From positions 30,971 to 94,970 of the forward strand of contig NZ_BMVL01000009.1 in NCBI RefSeq assembly GCF_014650695.1: a stretch of DNA of 64,000 bases, given 5' to 3'. The notes below the pieces were generated by a model. That model saw only the letters and a program-made list of their open reading frames with translations. It did not search any database and was not told where the DNA came from. Below are positions 25,175 to 34,130 of this stretch, in pieces. The translations under genes were made by a program, and so were the position numbers. Within the stretch, counting starts at the first letter, position 1, and each line of letters starts with the position of its first letter. This DNA is from Streptomyces avidinii (lineage in GTDB: Bacteria > Actinomycetota > Actinomycetes > Streptomycetales > Streptomycetaceae).

Positions 25175-26374
25175 GTGACCGTGGAGAGCACTGCCGCGCG
25201 CAAGCCGCGACGCAGCAGCGGCACCAAGCGGGCGGCAGGCGCGGCAAGCGCCGCCAAGCCCGCCGCTGCCACCGCGCAGACGCAGGATGTCGTACCTCAG
25301 CTCGTACAGCTGCTGACGCCCGAAGGGGACCGCGTCGAAAACGCGGAGAACGCCGAGTTCGCCCCCTTCGTCGCCGACATCACGACCGAGGACCTGCGCG
25401 GGCTGTACCGCGACATGGTCATGACCCGTCGGTTCGACGGTGAGGCGACTGCCCTGCAGCGTCAGGGTGAGCTGGGCCTGTGGGCCTCGCTCCTCGGCCA
25501 GGAAGCCGCGCAGATCGGCTCCGGCCGGGCGCTGAACGACGAGGACTACGTCTTCCCGACGTACCGCGAGCACGGCGTCGCCTGGTGCCGCGGGGTCGAC
25601 CCGACCAACCTGCTCGGCATGTTCCGCGGCGTGAACCACGGCGGCTGGGACCCGAACACCAACAACTTCCACCTCTACACGATCGTGATCGGCTCGCAGA
25701 CGCTGCACGCGACCGGTTACGCGATGGGTGTGGCCAAGGACGGCGCGGACTCCGCGGTCATCGCCTACTTCGGCGACGGCGCGTCCAGCCAGGGCGACGT
25801 CGCCGAGGCGTTCACCTTCTCCGCCGTCTACAACTCCCCCGTGGTGTTCTTCTGCCAGAACAACCAGTGGGCGATCTCCGAGCCGACCGAGCGCCAGATG
25901 CGCGTGCCGCTCTACCAGCGCGCACAGGGCTTCGGCTTCCCGGGCGTGCGCGTCGACGGCAACGACGTGCTGGCCTGCCTGGCCGTGACCCGCTGGGCCC
26001 TGGACCGGGCCCGCCGCGGCGAGGGCCCGACCCTGGTCGAGGCGTTCACCTACCGCATGGGTGCGCACACCACCTCCGACGACCCGACGAAGTACCGGCG
26101 GGACGAGGAGACGGCGGCCTGGGAGGCGAAGGACCCGATCCTGCGCCTGAAGGCCCACCTGCTGGCCACCGGGGGCGCCGACGAGGCGTTCTTCACGGAG
26201 CTGGAGGCGGAGAGCGAGGCGATGGGCAAGCGCGTCCGCGAGGCCGTGCGCGCCATGCCGGACCCGGACACCATGGCGATCTTCGAGAACGTCTACGCGG
26301 ACGGGCACGCGCTCGTCGACGAGGAGCGCGCCCAGTTCGCCGCCTACCTCGCGTCCTTCGAGGAGGGTCACTGA
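25175..26374 (+). CDS. bkdA: Branched-chain keto acid dehydrogenase E1 alpha subunit (second copy)
   Basis: A 399-residue E1 alpha with a Lys/Ala-rich N-terminal extension of about 60 residues. The thiamine diphosphate motif spans GDG (200-202) to NN (229-230) with GDGASSQGDVAEAF. Sequence differs widely from the copy at 6544 (YREHGVAWCRG, FRGVNHGGWDPNT), so the two operons are old paralogues rather than a recent duplication. The GTG start has GGAGGAG at a good distance. It heads a three-gene operon and probably works with the E1 beta and E2 that follow. Confidence 0.93.
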   Translation: MTVESTAARKPRRSSGTKRAAGAASAAKPAAATAQTQDVVPQLVQLLTPEGDRVENAENAEFAPFVADITTEDLRGLYRDMVMTRRFDGEATALQRQGELGLWASLLGQEAAQIGSGRALNDEDYVFPTYREHGVAWCRGVDPTNLLGMFRGVNHGGWDPNTNNFHLYTIVIGSQTLHATGYAMGVAKDGADSAVIAYFGDGASSQGDVAEAFTFSAVYNSPVVFFCQNNQWAISEPTERQMRVPLYQRAQGFGFPGVRVDGNDVLACLAVTRWALDRARRGEGPTLVEAFTYRMGAHTTSDDPTKYRRDEETAAWEAKDPILRLKAHLLATGGADEAFFTELEAESEAMGKRVREAVRAMPDPDTMAIFENVYADGHALVDEERAQFAAYLASFEEGH

Positions 26375-27354
26375 TGGCTGTCGAAAAGATGTCGATCGCC
26401 AAGGCGCTCAACGAGTCGCTGCGCAAGGCGCTGGAGCAGGACCCCAAGGTCCTGATCATGGGTGAGGACGTCGGCAAGCTCGGCGGCGTCTTCCGGATCA
26501 CCGACGGACTGCAGAAGGACTTCGGCGAGGAGCGGGTCATCGACACCCCGCTCGCCGAGTCGGGCATCGTCGGCACCGCCATCGGCCTGGCCCTGCGCGG
26601 GTACCGGCCGGTCGTGGAGATCCAGTTCGACGGTTTCGTCTTCCCCGCGTACGACCAGATCGTCACGCAGCTCGCGAAGATGCACGCCCGCGCCCTGGGC
26701 AAGGTCAAGATGCCCGTCGTCGTGCGCATCCCGTACGCGGGCGGCATCGGCGCGGTCGAGCACCACAGCGAGTCCCCGGAGGCGCTCTTCGCGCACGTCC
26801 CGGGCCTCAAGGTGGTCTCCCCGTCGAACGCGAGCGATGCCTACTGGATGCTCCAGCAGGCGATCCTCAGCGACGACCCGGTGATCTTCTTCGAGCCGAA
26901 GCGCCGCTACTGGGACAAGGGCGAGGTCGACTTCGACGCCATCCCCGGTGAGCTGCACAAGGCGCGGGTGAGCCGTGAGGGCTCTGACGTCACCCTGGCC
27001 GCCTACGGCCCGATGGTGAAGGTCTGCCTGGAGGCGGCTGCCGCGGCCGCCGAGGAGGGCAAGTCGGTGGAGGTCCTCGACCTGCGCTCGATGTCCCCGG
27101 TCGACTTCGACGGGATCCAGGCGTCGGTCGAGAAGACCCGCCGGCTCGTGGTCGTCCACGAGGCGCCGGTCTTCCTCGGCGTGGGCTCCGAGGTCGCCGC
27201 CCGCATCACGGAGCGGTGCTTCTACCACCTGGAGGCGCCGGTCCTGCGCGTGGGCGGTTTCCACGCTCCGTACCCGCCGGCCCGCCTGGAGGACGAGTAC
27301 CTGCCCGGCCTGGACAGGGTGCTCGACGCCGTCGACCGCTCGCTGGCGTACTAG
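26374..27354 (+). CDS. bkdB: Branched-chain keto acid dehydrogenase E1 beta subunit (second copy)
   Basis: A 326-residue E1 beta subunit with VLIMGEDVGKLGGVFRITDG near residues 26-45, IQFDGFVFPAYDQIVTQLAK and EAPVFLGVGSEVAARITERC near the C-terminus. It is clearly homologous to the E1 beta at 7674 and lacks its longer N-terminus. The ATG start at 26374 overlaps the E1 alpha stop (ATGA), giving coupled translation. A 12-base gap separates it from the E2 gene. Confidence 0.93.
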   Translation: MAVEKMSIAKALNESLRKALEQDPKVLIMGEDVGKLGGVFRITDGLQKDFGEERVIDTPLAESGIVGTAIGLALRGYRPVVEIQFDGFVFPAYDQIVTQLAKMHARALGKVKMPVVVRIPYAGGIGAVEHHSESPEALFAHVPGLKVVSPSNASDAYWMLQQAILSDDPVIFFEPKRRYWDKGEVDFDAIPGELHKARVSREGSDVTLAAYGPMVKVCLEAAAAAAEEGKSVEVLDLRSMSPVDFDGIQASVEKTRRLVVVHEAPVFLGVGSEVAARITERCFYHLEAPVLRVGGFHAPYPPARLEDEYLPGLDRVLDAVDRSLAY

Positions 27355-27366
27355 GAGACCCGCGTC

Positions 27367-28800
27367 ATGACCATCCGCGAATTCAAGATGCCCGATGTGG
27401 GCGAGGGCCTCACCGAGGCCGAGATCCTCAAGTGGTTCGTCCAGCCCGGTGACACGGTCACCGACGGTCAGGTCGTCTGCGAGGTCGAGACGGCCAAGGC
27501 CGCCGTGGAACTGCCGATCCCGTTCGACGGTGTCGTGCACGCGCTCCTCTTCGAGGAGGGCACCACGGTCGACGTCGGCCAGGTGATCATCTCGGTGCAG
27601 ACCGGCGAGGCCGAGGCTCCGGCCCCGGCCGCCGCTGCCGCGGCTCCCGCCGTCGCCGCCGAGGCTCCCGCCGCCGAGGCCGAGGCCGCGCCCGAGGCGC
27701 GCCAGCCCGTCCTCGTCGGCTACGGGGTCTCCACCGCCTCCACCAAGCGCCGCCCGCGCAAGGCTCCGGCGGGCACGGCCGCGCAGAACGGCTCGTCCGC
27801 CCCGGTGGCCCCCGCGGCTCCGGCCGCTCCCGCGGCCCCGGCGCCGCTGCCCGCCGTCCCGGCGCAGCCGACCGGCGAGCGGCCGCTGGCCAAGCCGCCG
27901 GTGCGCAAGCTCGCCAAGGACCTCGGCATCGACCTGGCCTCGGTGGTACCCACCGGCGACGGCGGGGTCGTGACCCGGGAGGACGTCCACGCGGCGGCCG
28001 CCGCGGCGATCACCCCGCAGACGGCCGTCCCGGCCGCCGCCCCGGCTCCGGTGGCCACGCCCGTCGCGGCGGCCCCGGCCCCCGCGGCCGACGCCTCGGC
28101 GCGGGAGACCCGTATCCCGGTCAAGGGCGTCCGCAAGGTCACCGCGCAGGCGATGGTCCAGTCGGCCTTCACCGCGCCGCACGTCACCGAGTTCGTCACC
28201 CTCGACGTGACGCGCACGATGAAGCTGGTGCAGGAGCTCAAGGACGACCCGGACCTCGCGGGGCTGCGGATCAACCCGCTGCTGCTCATCGCGAAGGCCG
28301 TCCTGGTGGCCATCCGCCGCAACCCGGACGTCAACGCGTCCTGGGACGAGGCGGCCCAGGAGATCGTGCTCAAGCACTACGTCAACCTGGGCATCGCGGC
28401 GGCGACCCCGCGCGGGCTGATCGTCCCGAACATCAAGGACGCGCACGCCAAGACCCTCGGCGAGCTGTCGGAGTCGCTGTCCTCGCTGGTCGCCACGGCC
28501 CGCGACGGCAAGACCTCCCCGGCGGACATGCAGAACGGCACGATCACCATCACCAACGTCGGCGTCTTCGGCGTCGACACCGGTACGCCCATCCTGAACC
28601 CGGGCGAGTCCGCGATTCTCGCGGTCGGTGCGATCAAGCTCCAGCCGTGGGTCCACAAGGGCAAGGTCAAGCCGCGTCAGGTGACCACCCTGGCGCTGTC
28701 CTTCGACCACCGCCTCATCGACGGCGAGCTCGGCTCCCGCTTCCTGGCCGACATCGCCGCGGTCCTGGAGCACCCCCGCCGCCTGGTCACCTGGGCGTAG
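27367..28800 (+). CDS. bkdC: Branched-chain keto acid dehydrogenase E2, dihydrolipoamide acyltransferase (second copy)
   Basis: A 477-residue E2. One lipoyl domain carries the modified lysine in ETAKAAVEL (about K44). Two long Ala/Pro linkers flank the E1/E3-binding domain (KPPVRKLAKDLGIDLASVVP). The acyltransferase domain ends with DHRLIDGE (His about 448, Asp about 452). It produces short branched acyl-CoAs used as fatty acid starters. Again no lipoamide dehydrogenase follows, so both operons must share an E3 from elsewhere or use one of another complex. Confidence 0.93.
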   Translation: MTIREFKMPDVGEGLTEAEILKWFVQPGDTVTDGQVVCEVETAKAAVELPIPFDGVVHALLFEEGTTVDVGQVIISVQTGEAEAPAPAAAAAAPAVAAEAPAAEAEAAPEARQPVLVGYGVSTASTKRRPRKAPAGTAAQNGSSAPVAPAAPAAPAAPAPLPAVPAQPTGERPLAKPPVRKLAKDLGIDLASVVPTGDGGVVTREDVHAAAAAAITPQTAVPAAAPAPVATPVAAAPAPAADASARETRIPVKGVRKVTAQAMVQSAFTAPHVTEFVTLDVTRTMKLVQELKDDPDLAGLRINPLLLIAKAVLVAIRRNPDVNASWDEAAQEIVLKHYVNLGIAAATPRGLIVPNIKDAHAKTLGELSESLSSLVATARDGKTSPADMQNGTITITNVGVFGVDTGTPILNPGESAILAVGAIKLQPWVHKGKVKPRQVTTLALSFDHRLIDGELGSRFLADIAAVLEHPRRLVTWA

Positions 28801-28840
28801 CGGCCGGCACGGCACGACGCCCCACCCCGATGGCCGGTCT

Positions 28841-28873
28841 CCCCGAGGAGGCCGGCCTTCGGCCTGCCCGGGG
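28841..28873. terminator. Terminator after the second bkd operon
   Basis: AGGCCG (28849-28854) pairs with CGGCCT (28860-28865), and outer CCCCG (28841-28845) can pair with CGGGG (28869-28873). It lies about 40 bases after the E2 stop. Confidence 0.6.
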
Positions 28874-28920
28874 CGGTAAAGCCCTGGTCGGCGCGGCGCG
28901 CCCTGTGTGATCATCGCCGG

Positions 28921-29856
28921 ATGATCTTTCGTGCTGTGACCGCTGATCCCGCAGACCTGGACCGCGCCGTCGCCCATCCGGCCGACGGCCCGGTCCCCGC
29001 GCTGACCGCCGAGCGGATCCGCGAGGAGCTCGCCGGGAACCGGATCCGGCCCGAATGGATCTGGCTCGCCGAGGACGGGGACGGGCGGATCCTCGCCCGA
29101 GCGCTGTGGTGGGGGCGCGCCGACAGCGAGCGGCCCGTCGCGCTCGACTGCCTCCAGGTCGGAGCCGGCGTGGCCGATCCGGCCGCGATCGCCGTCGGGC
29201 TGCTGGAGGCCGGTCACGCGGCCTTCGGCAAGCGGCCGGGCTACAACCTCTCGCTGCCCCGCGGCTGGCGGGACGACCCGGAGCTGGCCGCGGCCGTCGC
29301 CTGGCGCGGGGCGGCCGCGGCCGAGGCCGGGCTGACGCGCGAGATCGAGCGCCTGCGCTACGAGTGGACCCCGGACGCCGGTACGCCGGAGCCCACCGGC
29401 CGGCTCGTCTTCCGCGAGGGCACCGACGAGGAGATGCTGGAGGCCTTCGTCCGGCTCTCCCACGGCAGCCTCGACCTGACCACGCAGCAGGAACTGCTGC
29501 TGATGGGCGCCGAGCAGCTGGCCCGCGAGGACTTCGACTTCTACCTCGACTGCCCCGGCGAGCGCTCGTGGTGGCGCCTGGCCCACCTCCCGGACGGCCG
29601 CCTCGCGGGCCTGGCCGTCCCGTCGGCGACCCCGTACCACCGCAACGTCGGCTACCTGGGCGTCGTACCGGAGCAGCGCGGCCAGGGTCTGATCGACGAG
29701 ATCCTCGGCGAGATCACCCGCTTCCACGCGGCCGAGGGCGCCGAGCGCATCACCGCGACCACGGACACCGTCAACGTCCCGATGGCCGCCGCCTTCGACC
29801 GCGCCGGCTACGAGGTCACCGAGATCCGCCTGGTCCTGGAGGCCCCGGGCCAGTGA
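28921..29856 (+). CDS. GNAT family N-acetyltransferase
   Basis: A 311-residue protein. The C-terminal half has the GNAT fold, with the acetyl-CoA-binding motif in VGYLGVVPEQRGQGLIDEIL (about residues 241-260) followed by an alpha/beta end (TTDTVNVPMAAAFDRAGYEV). The first 150 residues may be a degenerate second GNAT domain, since such tandem proteins are common in Streptomyces. ATG 28921 follows a short spacer with no clear ribosome site. No neighbour suggests the acceptor substrate. Confidence 0.83.
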   Translation: MIFRAVTADPADLDRAVAHPADGPVPALTAERIREELAGNRIRPEWIWLAEDGDGRILARALWWGRADSERPVALDCLQVGAGVADPAAIAVGLLEAGHAAFGKRPGYNLSLPRGWRDDPELAAAVAWRGAAAAEAGLTREIERLRYEWTPDAGTPEPTGRLVFREGTDEEMLEAFVRLSHGSLDLTTQQELLLMGAEQLAREDFDFYLDCPGERSWWRLAHLPDGRLAGLAVPSATPYHRNVGYLGVVPEQRGQGLIDEILGEITRFHAAEGAERITATTDTVNVPMAAAFDRAGYEVTEIRLVLEAPGQ

Positions 29857-29910
29857 ACCGGGCGGCCCCGCGCCCCGGGAGGTAATCTCCGCCCGGGGAA
29901 GGGGGCCGGG

Positions 29911-30675
29911 GTGTCCATCGCCGAATTGCAGGTGTACTCCGTCGAGGAGGCCGACGTCGCGGGCGGAGTGTGCGTGGTCCGGTGCGTCGGCGGGGTGGCG
30001 CGGGCCGGACAGGTCTACGCCGTCGGGGAGTCCAGGATCGGCCTGCGCCACATCGAGCGCCACGGGCGGGTCGTCGGCTCGTTCGACGCCGGGCACGTCG
30101 CGAAGGTCCAGCTCGCGGGAGCCATGGTCGCACTGCTCACCCGGGGTCAGGTGCTGACCTCGGTGCCGCCCGACGGGCACTCGCTGGAGGACCTGGAGGC
30201 CTGGCTGGCCACCGACCCGCCGCTGCTGGAGGAACCGCACCCGCGGACCCTGCGCGTGCTGGCCGGGGTGCGGATGCGGGACGAGCGGCTGCCGGACGGG
30301 ATCCGGCTGCGCTGGGGCCGGATCGCGCTCGCCGCGACCCATCGCTGCGCGCGGGCCGAGGGCGTGCCCGATCTACTCAGGGCGCCCGAACTGGCCTGCG
30401 TACAGGCGTACTTGATCCAGCAGTTCGGCCCGGACCGGGGCGGTGACCCGGCCGCCCTGTGCCGGGAGCTGCTGGCGCTGATGGACCTGACGCCGGAGCA
30501 GGCCGCGGCCCAGGGCGACGTCTGGCGCGACCTCCCGTACCACCGCATCCGACACCTGCGCCGCATCAAGGCCCTGGTCCCGTGGCTGGTCCTCGCCCGC
30601 CCCCACCTCGCGGACGCCGATCCGCTGTCGGCGGCGGTCGATGCCTGGGCGGCGGTGCGGCCGCGCCTTCCGTAG
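29911..30675 (+). CDS. Hypothetical protein
   Basis: A 254-residue soluble protein with no motif that I recognise. The first 90 residues are beta-rich and hydrophobic (VYSVEEADVAGGVCVVRCVG, then VGSFDAGHVAKVQLAGAMVA). The remainder is helical with conserved-looking HRCARAEG and LPYHRIRHLRRIKALVPWL. There is no signal peptide or membrane helix. The GTG start at 29911 follows AAGGGGG at a suitable distance. It stands 54 bases after the acetyltransferase gene on the same strand and could be cotranscribed with it. Confidence 0.7.
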   Translation: MSIAELQVYSVEEADVAGGVCVVRCVGGVARAGQVYAVGESRIGLRHIERHGRVVGSFDAGHVAKVQLAGAMVALLTRGQVLTSVPPDGHSLEDLEAWLATDPPLLEEPHPRTLRVLAGVRMRDERLPDGIRLRWGRIALAATHRCARAEGVPDLLRAPELACVQAYLIQQFGPDRGGDPAALCRELLALMDLTPEQAAAQGDVWRDLPYHRIRHLRRIKALVPWLVLARPHLADADPLSAAVDAWAAVRPRLP

Positions 30676-30845
30676 CCGGAAAAAGAGCGCGTGACATCGA
30701 CTTTCGTACAGCGGATACTGAGCGCAGTACGCGGGGGGGTCGCGTGCGCCCGACTGTCGCTGGGGGAACAGGACGTCTACCAGTCGTGCGGCGCCGCAGC
30801 ATCCTTCGTGACTCCACTCAGTCTCTCCACGAAGGAACCCCACTG

Positions 30846-33587
30846 GTGCGTCCCACCCGCACGACGGTCCTGCTGACCGCAGGTCTCGTCACCCTTCTCG
30901 GCGTTCCGGCCGCCGCGGCCGCCGAGACCCCGACCAACCTCTACGTCAACAACCAGGACGGATCCGGCTGCTCCGACACCGGGGCCGGTACGCAGGCCGT
31001 CCCGTACTGCACGATCTCGGCGGCGGCCAAGGCCGTGCTCCCGGGCCAGACGGTCCGGATCAAGCCGGGCTGGACCTACGACGAGGCCGTCACCATCGAC
31101 CGCTCGGGAGCGCCGGGCAAGCCGATCAGCTTCGTCGCCGACGGACCGGCGGTGGGCCAGCAGGCCGACCTCGGCAAGACGGTGACCGTCCGGGGTGCCT
31201 CCCACGTGGTGCTGGGCAGCCTGTTCGCCCGCGGCGGCGTTCAGATCAGCGGTTCCACCGACGTCGGGCTGGACCGGATCCGAGCCGTACGCGGCAGGCT
31301 CGACTCCGTCGCGGTCGACAGCGCGAGCAAGGACGTACGCATCGGCCGGAGCAATCTGATCGGCGTCCGGATCGAGGGCGGCTCGCAGGGCACCGTGCTC
31401 AGCCGCAACCTCATCTCCGGCCCGGTCGGACCGGCGGTCTCCGCCGTCGACGCACCCGGCACCGTCGTCACGAACAACACGGTCTACGGCTACTGCGGCG
31501 CCGCCCTCTCGATCGCCGGCGGTTCGACGGGCGCCGGCCTGTTCAACAACGTGATCGTCGCCCGGGCCAGCGGTTCCTGCAAGACGGACGGTGCGCGCAA
31601 CGCCGTCCTGGTCGCGCAGAGCGCGACGGCGGGCACCGTCGCCGACTACAACCTGGTCGCCTCCCAGGTGCCGTACAGCTGGGCCGGCACCACGTACCCG
31701 GACCCGGCGGCGTTCCACGCCGCGACCGGTCAGGGCGGACACGACATCCTGAACACGGGCGAGGACGGCCTCGGCCCGGTCGAAGGCTCCCCGACCGTCG
31801 ACTCCGCCGACCCGACGGCGCCGGGCGTGCTGCCCACCGACATCGACGGAAGACCGACCGCGGACGACCCGGGGGTCCCCAACACGGGCAAGAACGGCGG
31901 TTACCTGGACCGCGGCGCCTACGAGACCCACGACGGCCTGAGCCAGACCTGGATGCACGTCGACCAGACCTGGGCGCCCGTCGGCACGAAGGTGGAGGTG
32001 CAGGCCGTCTCCGACAGCAACTGGCCCACCGCGATGAGCTACCACGTCGACTTCGGCGACGGGACGCCCCCGGTCGTCACCCAGCAGGGCACCGGCGCCC
32101 ACGGTCTGGCCACGCACGCCTACAGCAAGGCGGGCGACTACGTGATCAAGGTGACGGCCGTCAACGCCGTCGGCCAGAAGGCCACCACGGAGAAGCCGGT
32201 CAAGGTGACCGCCGCCGGCCCGCTGACAGCGGCCTTCTCGGCCGGTCCGGTCCTGCCCGCCCCGGACGACAAGACGACGCGCGTCCCCCCGCTGACCATG
32301 TCCCTCGACCCCTCGGCCTCGGCGACCCCGTGGCCGGTGGACCGCACCGAGGTGGACTTCGGAGACGGCTCCCAGAAGAGCCTCGCAGGTCTGGCCACCG
32401 CCACGCACACCTACTCCAGGCCGGGTGACTACAAGGCGGCCGTCACCGTCGTCGACGTCAAGGGCACCAGGTCCACGACGACCCGGTCCGTGCACGTGGA
32501 CTACGCCAGGGCCGGCTACGTGGCCGTCACACCCTTCCGGCTCAAGGACACCCGCGTCCACGGCGGCACCCTCCAGGGCGGCAGCCCCGCGTCCATCGGC
32601 ATGCCGGCCCCGCTCCACGCGTCGGGCATGGCTTCGGGCGGCATGTCCGCGGCGGTCATCAACGTCACCCTCACCAACGTCACTCAGGACGCCTACGTCA
32701 ACGTCTCGTCGGCGTACGACGACCGGCCGGCGACCTCGAACCTCAACGCCCGTGCGGGTGCCACCGTGTCCAACACGGTAACCGTCCCGGTCGGCGAGAT
32801 CGGCAACGTCTGGTTCTACCTCAACGCCGGCCGCGCAGACGTCATCGTGGACTTCGTCGGCTACTACCAGCCGAACTCCGGGCAGAGGTTCAGCCCCGTC
32901 GCCCCGACCCGGCTCGCGGACACCCGTACCGCCGGCGGCCCGGTGGCCGGTGGGACGACCCGTACGGTCAAGGTCGCCGGCGTCGGCGGGATCCCGGCCG
33001 ACGTCCGGGCCGTCGCGGTGAACCTGACGAGCACCGAGGCGACGCAGAACTCGTTCGTGGTCGCCTACCCCGACCCGGCGAATCGGCCCGAGCCGGCGTC
33101 GAACCTGAACCCGGAGCCGGGCAAGGCCAAGTCGAACCAGGCCATCGTGCCGGTCGGCCCGGACGGGACGATCACGCTGTACAACCACGTCGGTTCCGCG
33201 CACCTGATCGTGGACGCGGTGGGCTACTACGGCAAGGACGGCAAGGCGCTCTACACGCCGGTCGTGCCGGGGCGCCTCGCGGACACCCGTACGACGGGCA
33301 AGGTCGCCGCGGGCGGCACCACGACGGTGGCCGGTGTGCCGGCCGGCGCGGTGGGCGCGGTGCTGAACCTGACGGCGACCGAGAGCACCGGTGCGGGCTT
33401 CCTGACCGCGTACGGCTTCGGCTCGGCCCGTCCGGAGGCGAGCAGCCTGCAGACCCTGCCGGGTCTGACCGTCCCGAACCACGTGACGACCCCGGTCGCG
33501 GACGGCAAGATCAGCGTCTACAACGGCCAGTGGGGCGGTCCCACTCACGTGATCGCCGACCTGCTCGGGTACTTCACCCAGGGCTAG
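30846..33587 (+). CDS. Secreted beta-helix/PKD protein with three C-terminal repeats
   Basis: A 913-residue protein. A signal peptide (residues 1-26, ending GVPAAAAA) precedes a right-handed parallel beta-helix-like region (30-330). Two PKD-type domains follow, each with the DFGDG motif (VDFGDGTPP and VDFGDGSQK). The last 340 residues are three homologous repeats of about 115 residues, each starting with RL(A/K)DTR and ending with a DxxGYY/F strand. Such repeats close many actinobacterial secreted proteins; their role is unknown. I chose GTG 30846 because AAGGAA precedes it and the signal peptide follows at once. The beta-helix suggests polysaccharide binding or cleavage, without identifiable catalytic residues. 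Confidence 0.8.
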   Translation: MRPTRTTVLLTAGLVTLLGVPAAAAAETPTNLYVNNQDGSGCSDTGAGTQAVPYCTISAAAKAVLPGQTVRIKPGWTYDEAVTIDRSGAPGKPISFVADGPAVGQQADLGKTVTVRGASHVVLGSLFARGGVQISGSTDVGLDRIRAVRGRLDSVAVDSASKDVRIGRSNLIGVRIEGGSQGTVLSRNLISGPVGPAVSAVDAPGTVVTNNTVYGYCGAALSIAGGSTGAGLFNNVIVARASGSCKTDGARNAVLVAQSATAGTVADYNLVASQVPYSWAGTTYPDPAAFHAATGQGGHDILNTGEDGLGPVEGSPTVDSADPTAPGVLPTDIDGRPTADDPGVPNTGKNGGYLDRGAYETHDGLSQTWMHVDQTWAPVGTKVEVQAVSDSNWPTAMSYHVDFGDGTPPVVTQQGTGAHGLATHAYSKAGDYVIKVTAVNAVGQKATTEKPVKVTAAGPLTAAFSAGPVLPAPDDKTTRVPPLTMSLDPSASATPWPVDRTEVDFGDGSQKSLAGLATATHTYSRPGDYKAAVTVVDVKGTRSTTTRSVHVDYARAGYVAVTPFRLKDTRVHGGTLQGGSPASIGMPAPLHASGMASGGMSAAVINVTLTNVTQDAYVNVSSAYDDRPATSNLNARAGATVSNTVTVPVGEIGNVWFYLNAGRADVIVDFVGYYQPNSGQRFSPVAPTRLADTRTAGGPVAGGTTRTVKVAGVGGIPADVRAVAVNLTSTEATQNSFVVAYPDPANRPEPASNLNPEPGKAKSNQAIVPVGPDGTITLYNHVGSAHLIVDAVGYYGKDGKALYTPVVPGRLADTRTTGKVAAGGTTTVAGVPAGAVGAVLNLTATESTGAGFLTAYGFGSARPEASSLQTLPGLTVPNHVTTPVADGKISVYNGQWGGPTHVIADLLGYFTQG

Positions 33588-33604
33588 GCACTGACGGACC
33601 CGCG

Positions 33605-33651
33605 GCACGGAGCCCCGGTCCCCGCACACCGCGGGGGCCGGGGCTCCGTGC
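33605..33651. terminator. Strong bidirectional terminator
   Basis: Arms of 21 bases (33605-33625 and 33631-33651) are complementary with a single G-T pair and a 5-base loop ACACC. It lies between the convergent secreted-protein and PPOX genes and is the longest stem noticed in the window. Confidence 0.88.
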
Positions 33652-33658
33652 TGCCGGC

Positions 33659-34069
33659 TCAGCGGGCCGCATTGCCGAGCACCTTGGTCGGGGTGATGCG
33701 GACGACCACGCGGACGTCCTCGGCCGGGGCCTCCCGGTACTCCTTGCCGGCGCCCGGGCCCATGTACTCCTCGGCGATCCGGACGGCCACCGCCCGGCCG
33801 ATGTCCTCGGTGACGGTGGCCGTGCCGCGGATCTCGGCGTAGAGGAAGGGATTGGCCAGGTCGAAGACGGTGACGCCGACCCGGCCGTCCCGCACGATGT
33901 TGCGCTCCTTGCGGCGGCCCTGCTCGGTGGAGATCAGCAGGTCGCCGCCGTCCCGGGTCACCCAGATCACCGAACTCTGCGGGCTTCCGTCGGGGTTGAT
34001 GGTCGACAGGACGGCGGGGTGCGGTGCGTCGAGCAGCCCCCGCACGGTCTCGTTCAGCTCAGCAGTCAT
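33659..34069 (-). CDS. PPOX-class F420/FMN-dependent oxidoreductase
   Basis: A 136-residue split-barrel flavin/deazaflavin protein. Residues 18-45 (AVLSTINPDGSPQSSVIWV) form the cofactor-binding strands. The family-typical tail is EYREAPAEDVRVVVRITPTKV. Length and motifs match the F420-dependent PPOX-class enzymes (TIGR03618-like) abundant in actinomycetes, which reduce biliverdin-like or enone substrates. F420 versus FMN cannot be decided by eye. ATG 34069 starts the gene; it stands alone. Confidence 0.85.
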   Translation of the reverse strand: MTAELNETVRGLLDAPHPAVLSTINPDGSPQSSVIWVTRDGGDLLISTEQGRRKERNIVRDGRVGVTVFDLANPFLYAEIRGTATVTEDIGRAVAVRIAEEYMGPGAGKEYREAPAEDVRVVVRITPTKVLGNAAR

Positions 34070-34130
34070 GGCGGCGAGGCTAGCCGGGACGCCGGCCGGC
34101 CACCGGGGAATTGTGGCCCCGGCCGGCCGA

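Noticed and set aside
26368..30342. Very long minus-strand frame opposite bkdBC, the acetyltransferase and the hypothetical gene
   Set aside because: It is a shadow of well-supported plus-strand genes, with low-complexity composition and no domain.
30777..33629. Long minus-strand frame opposite the secreted repeat protein
   Set aside because: No domains, and the plus strand has a signal peptide, PKD motifs and repeats.
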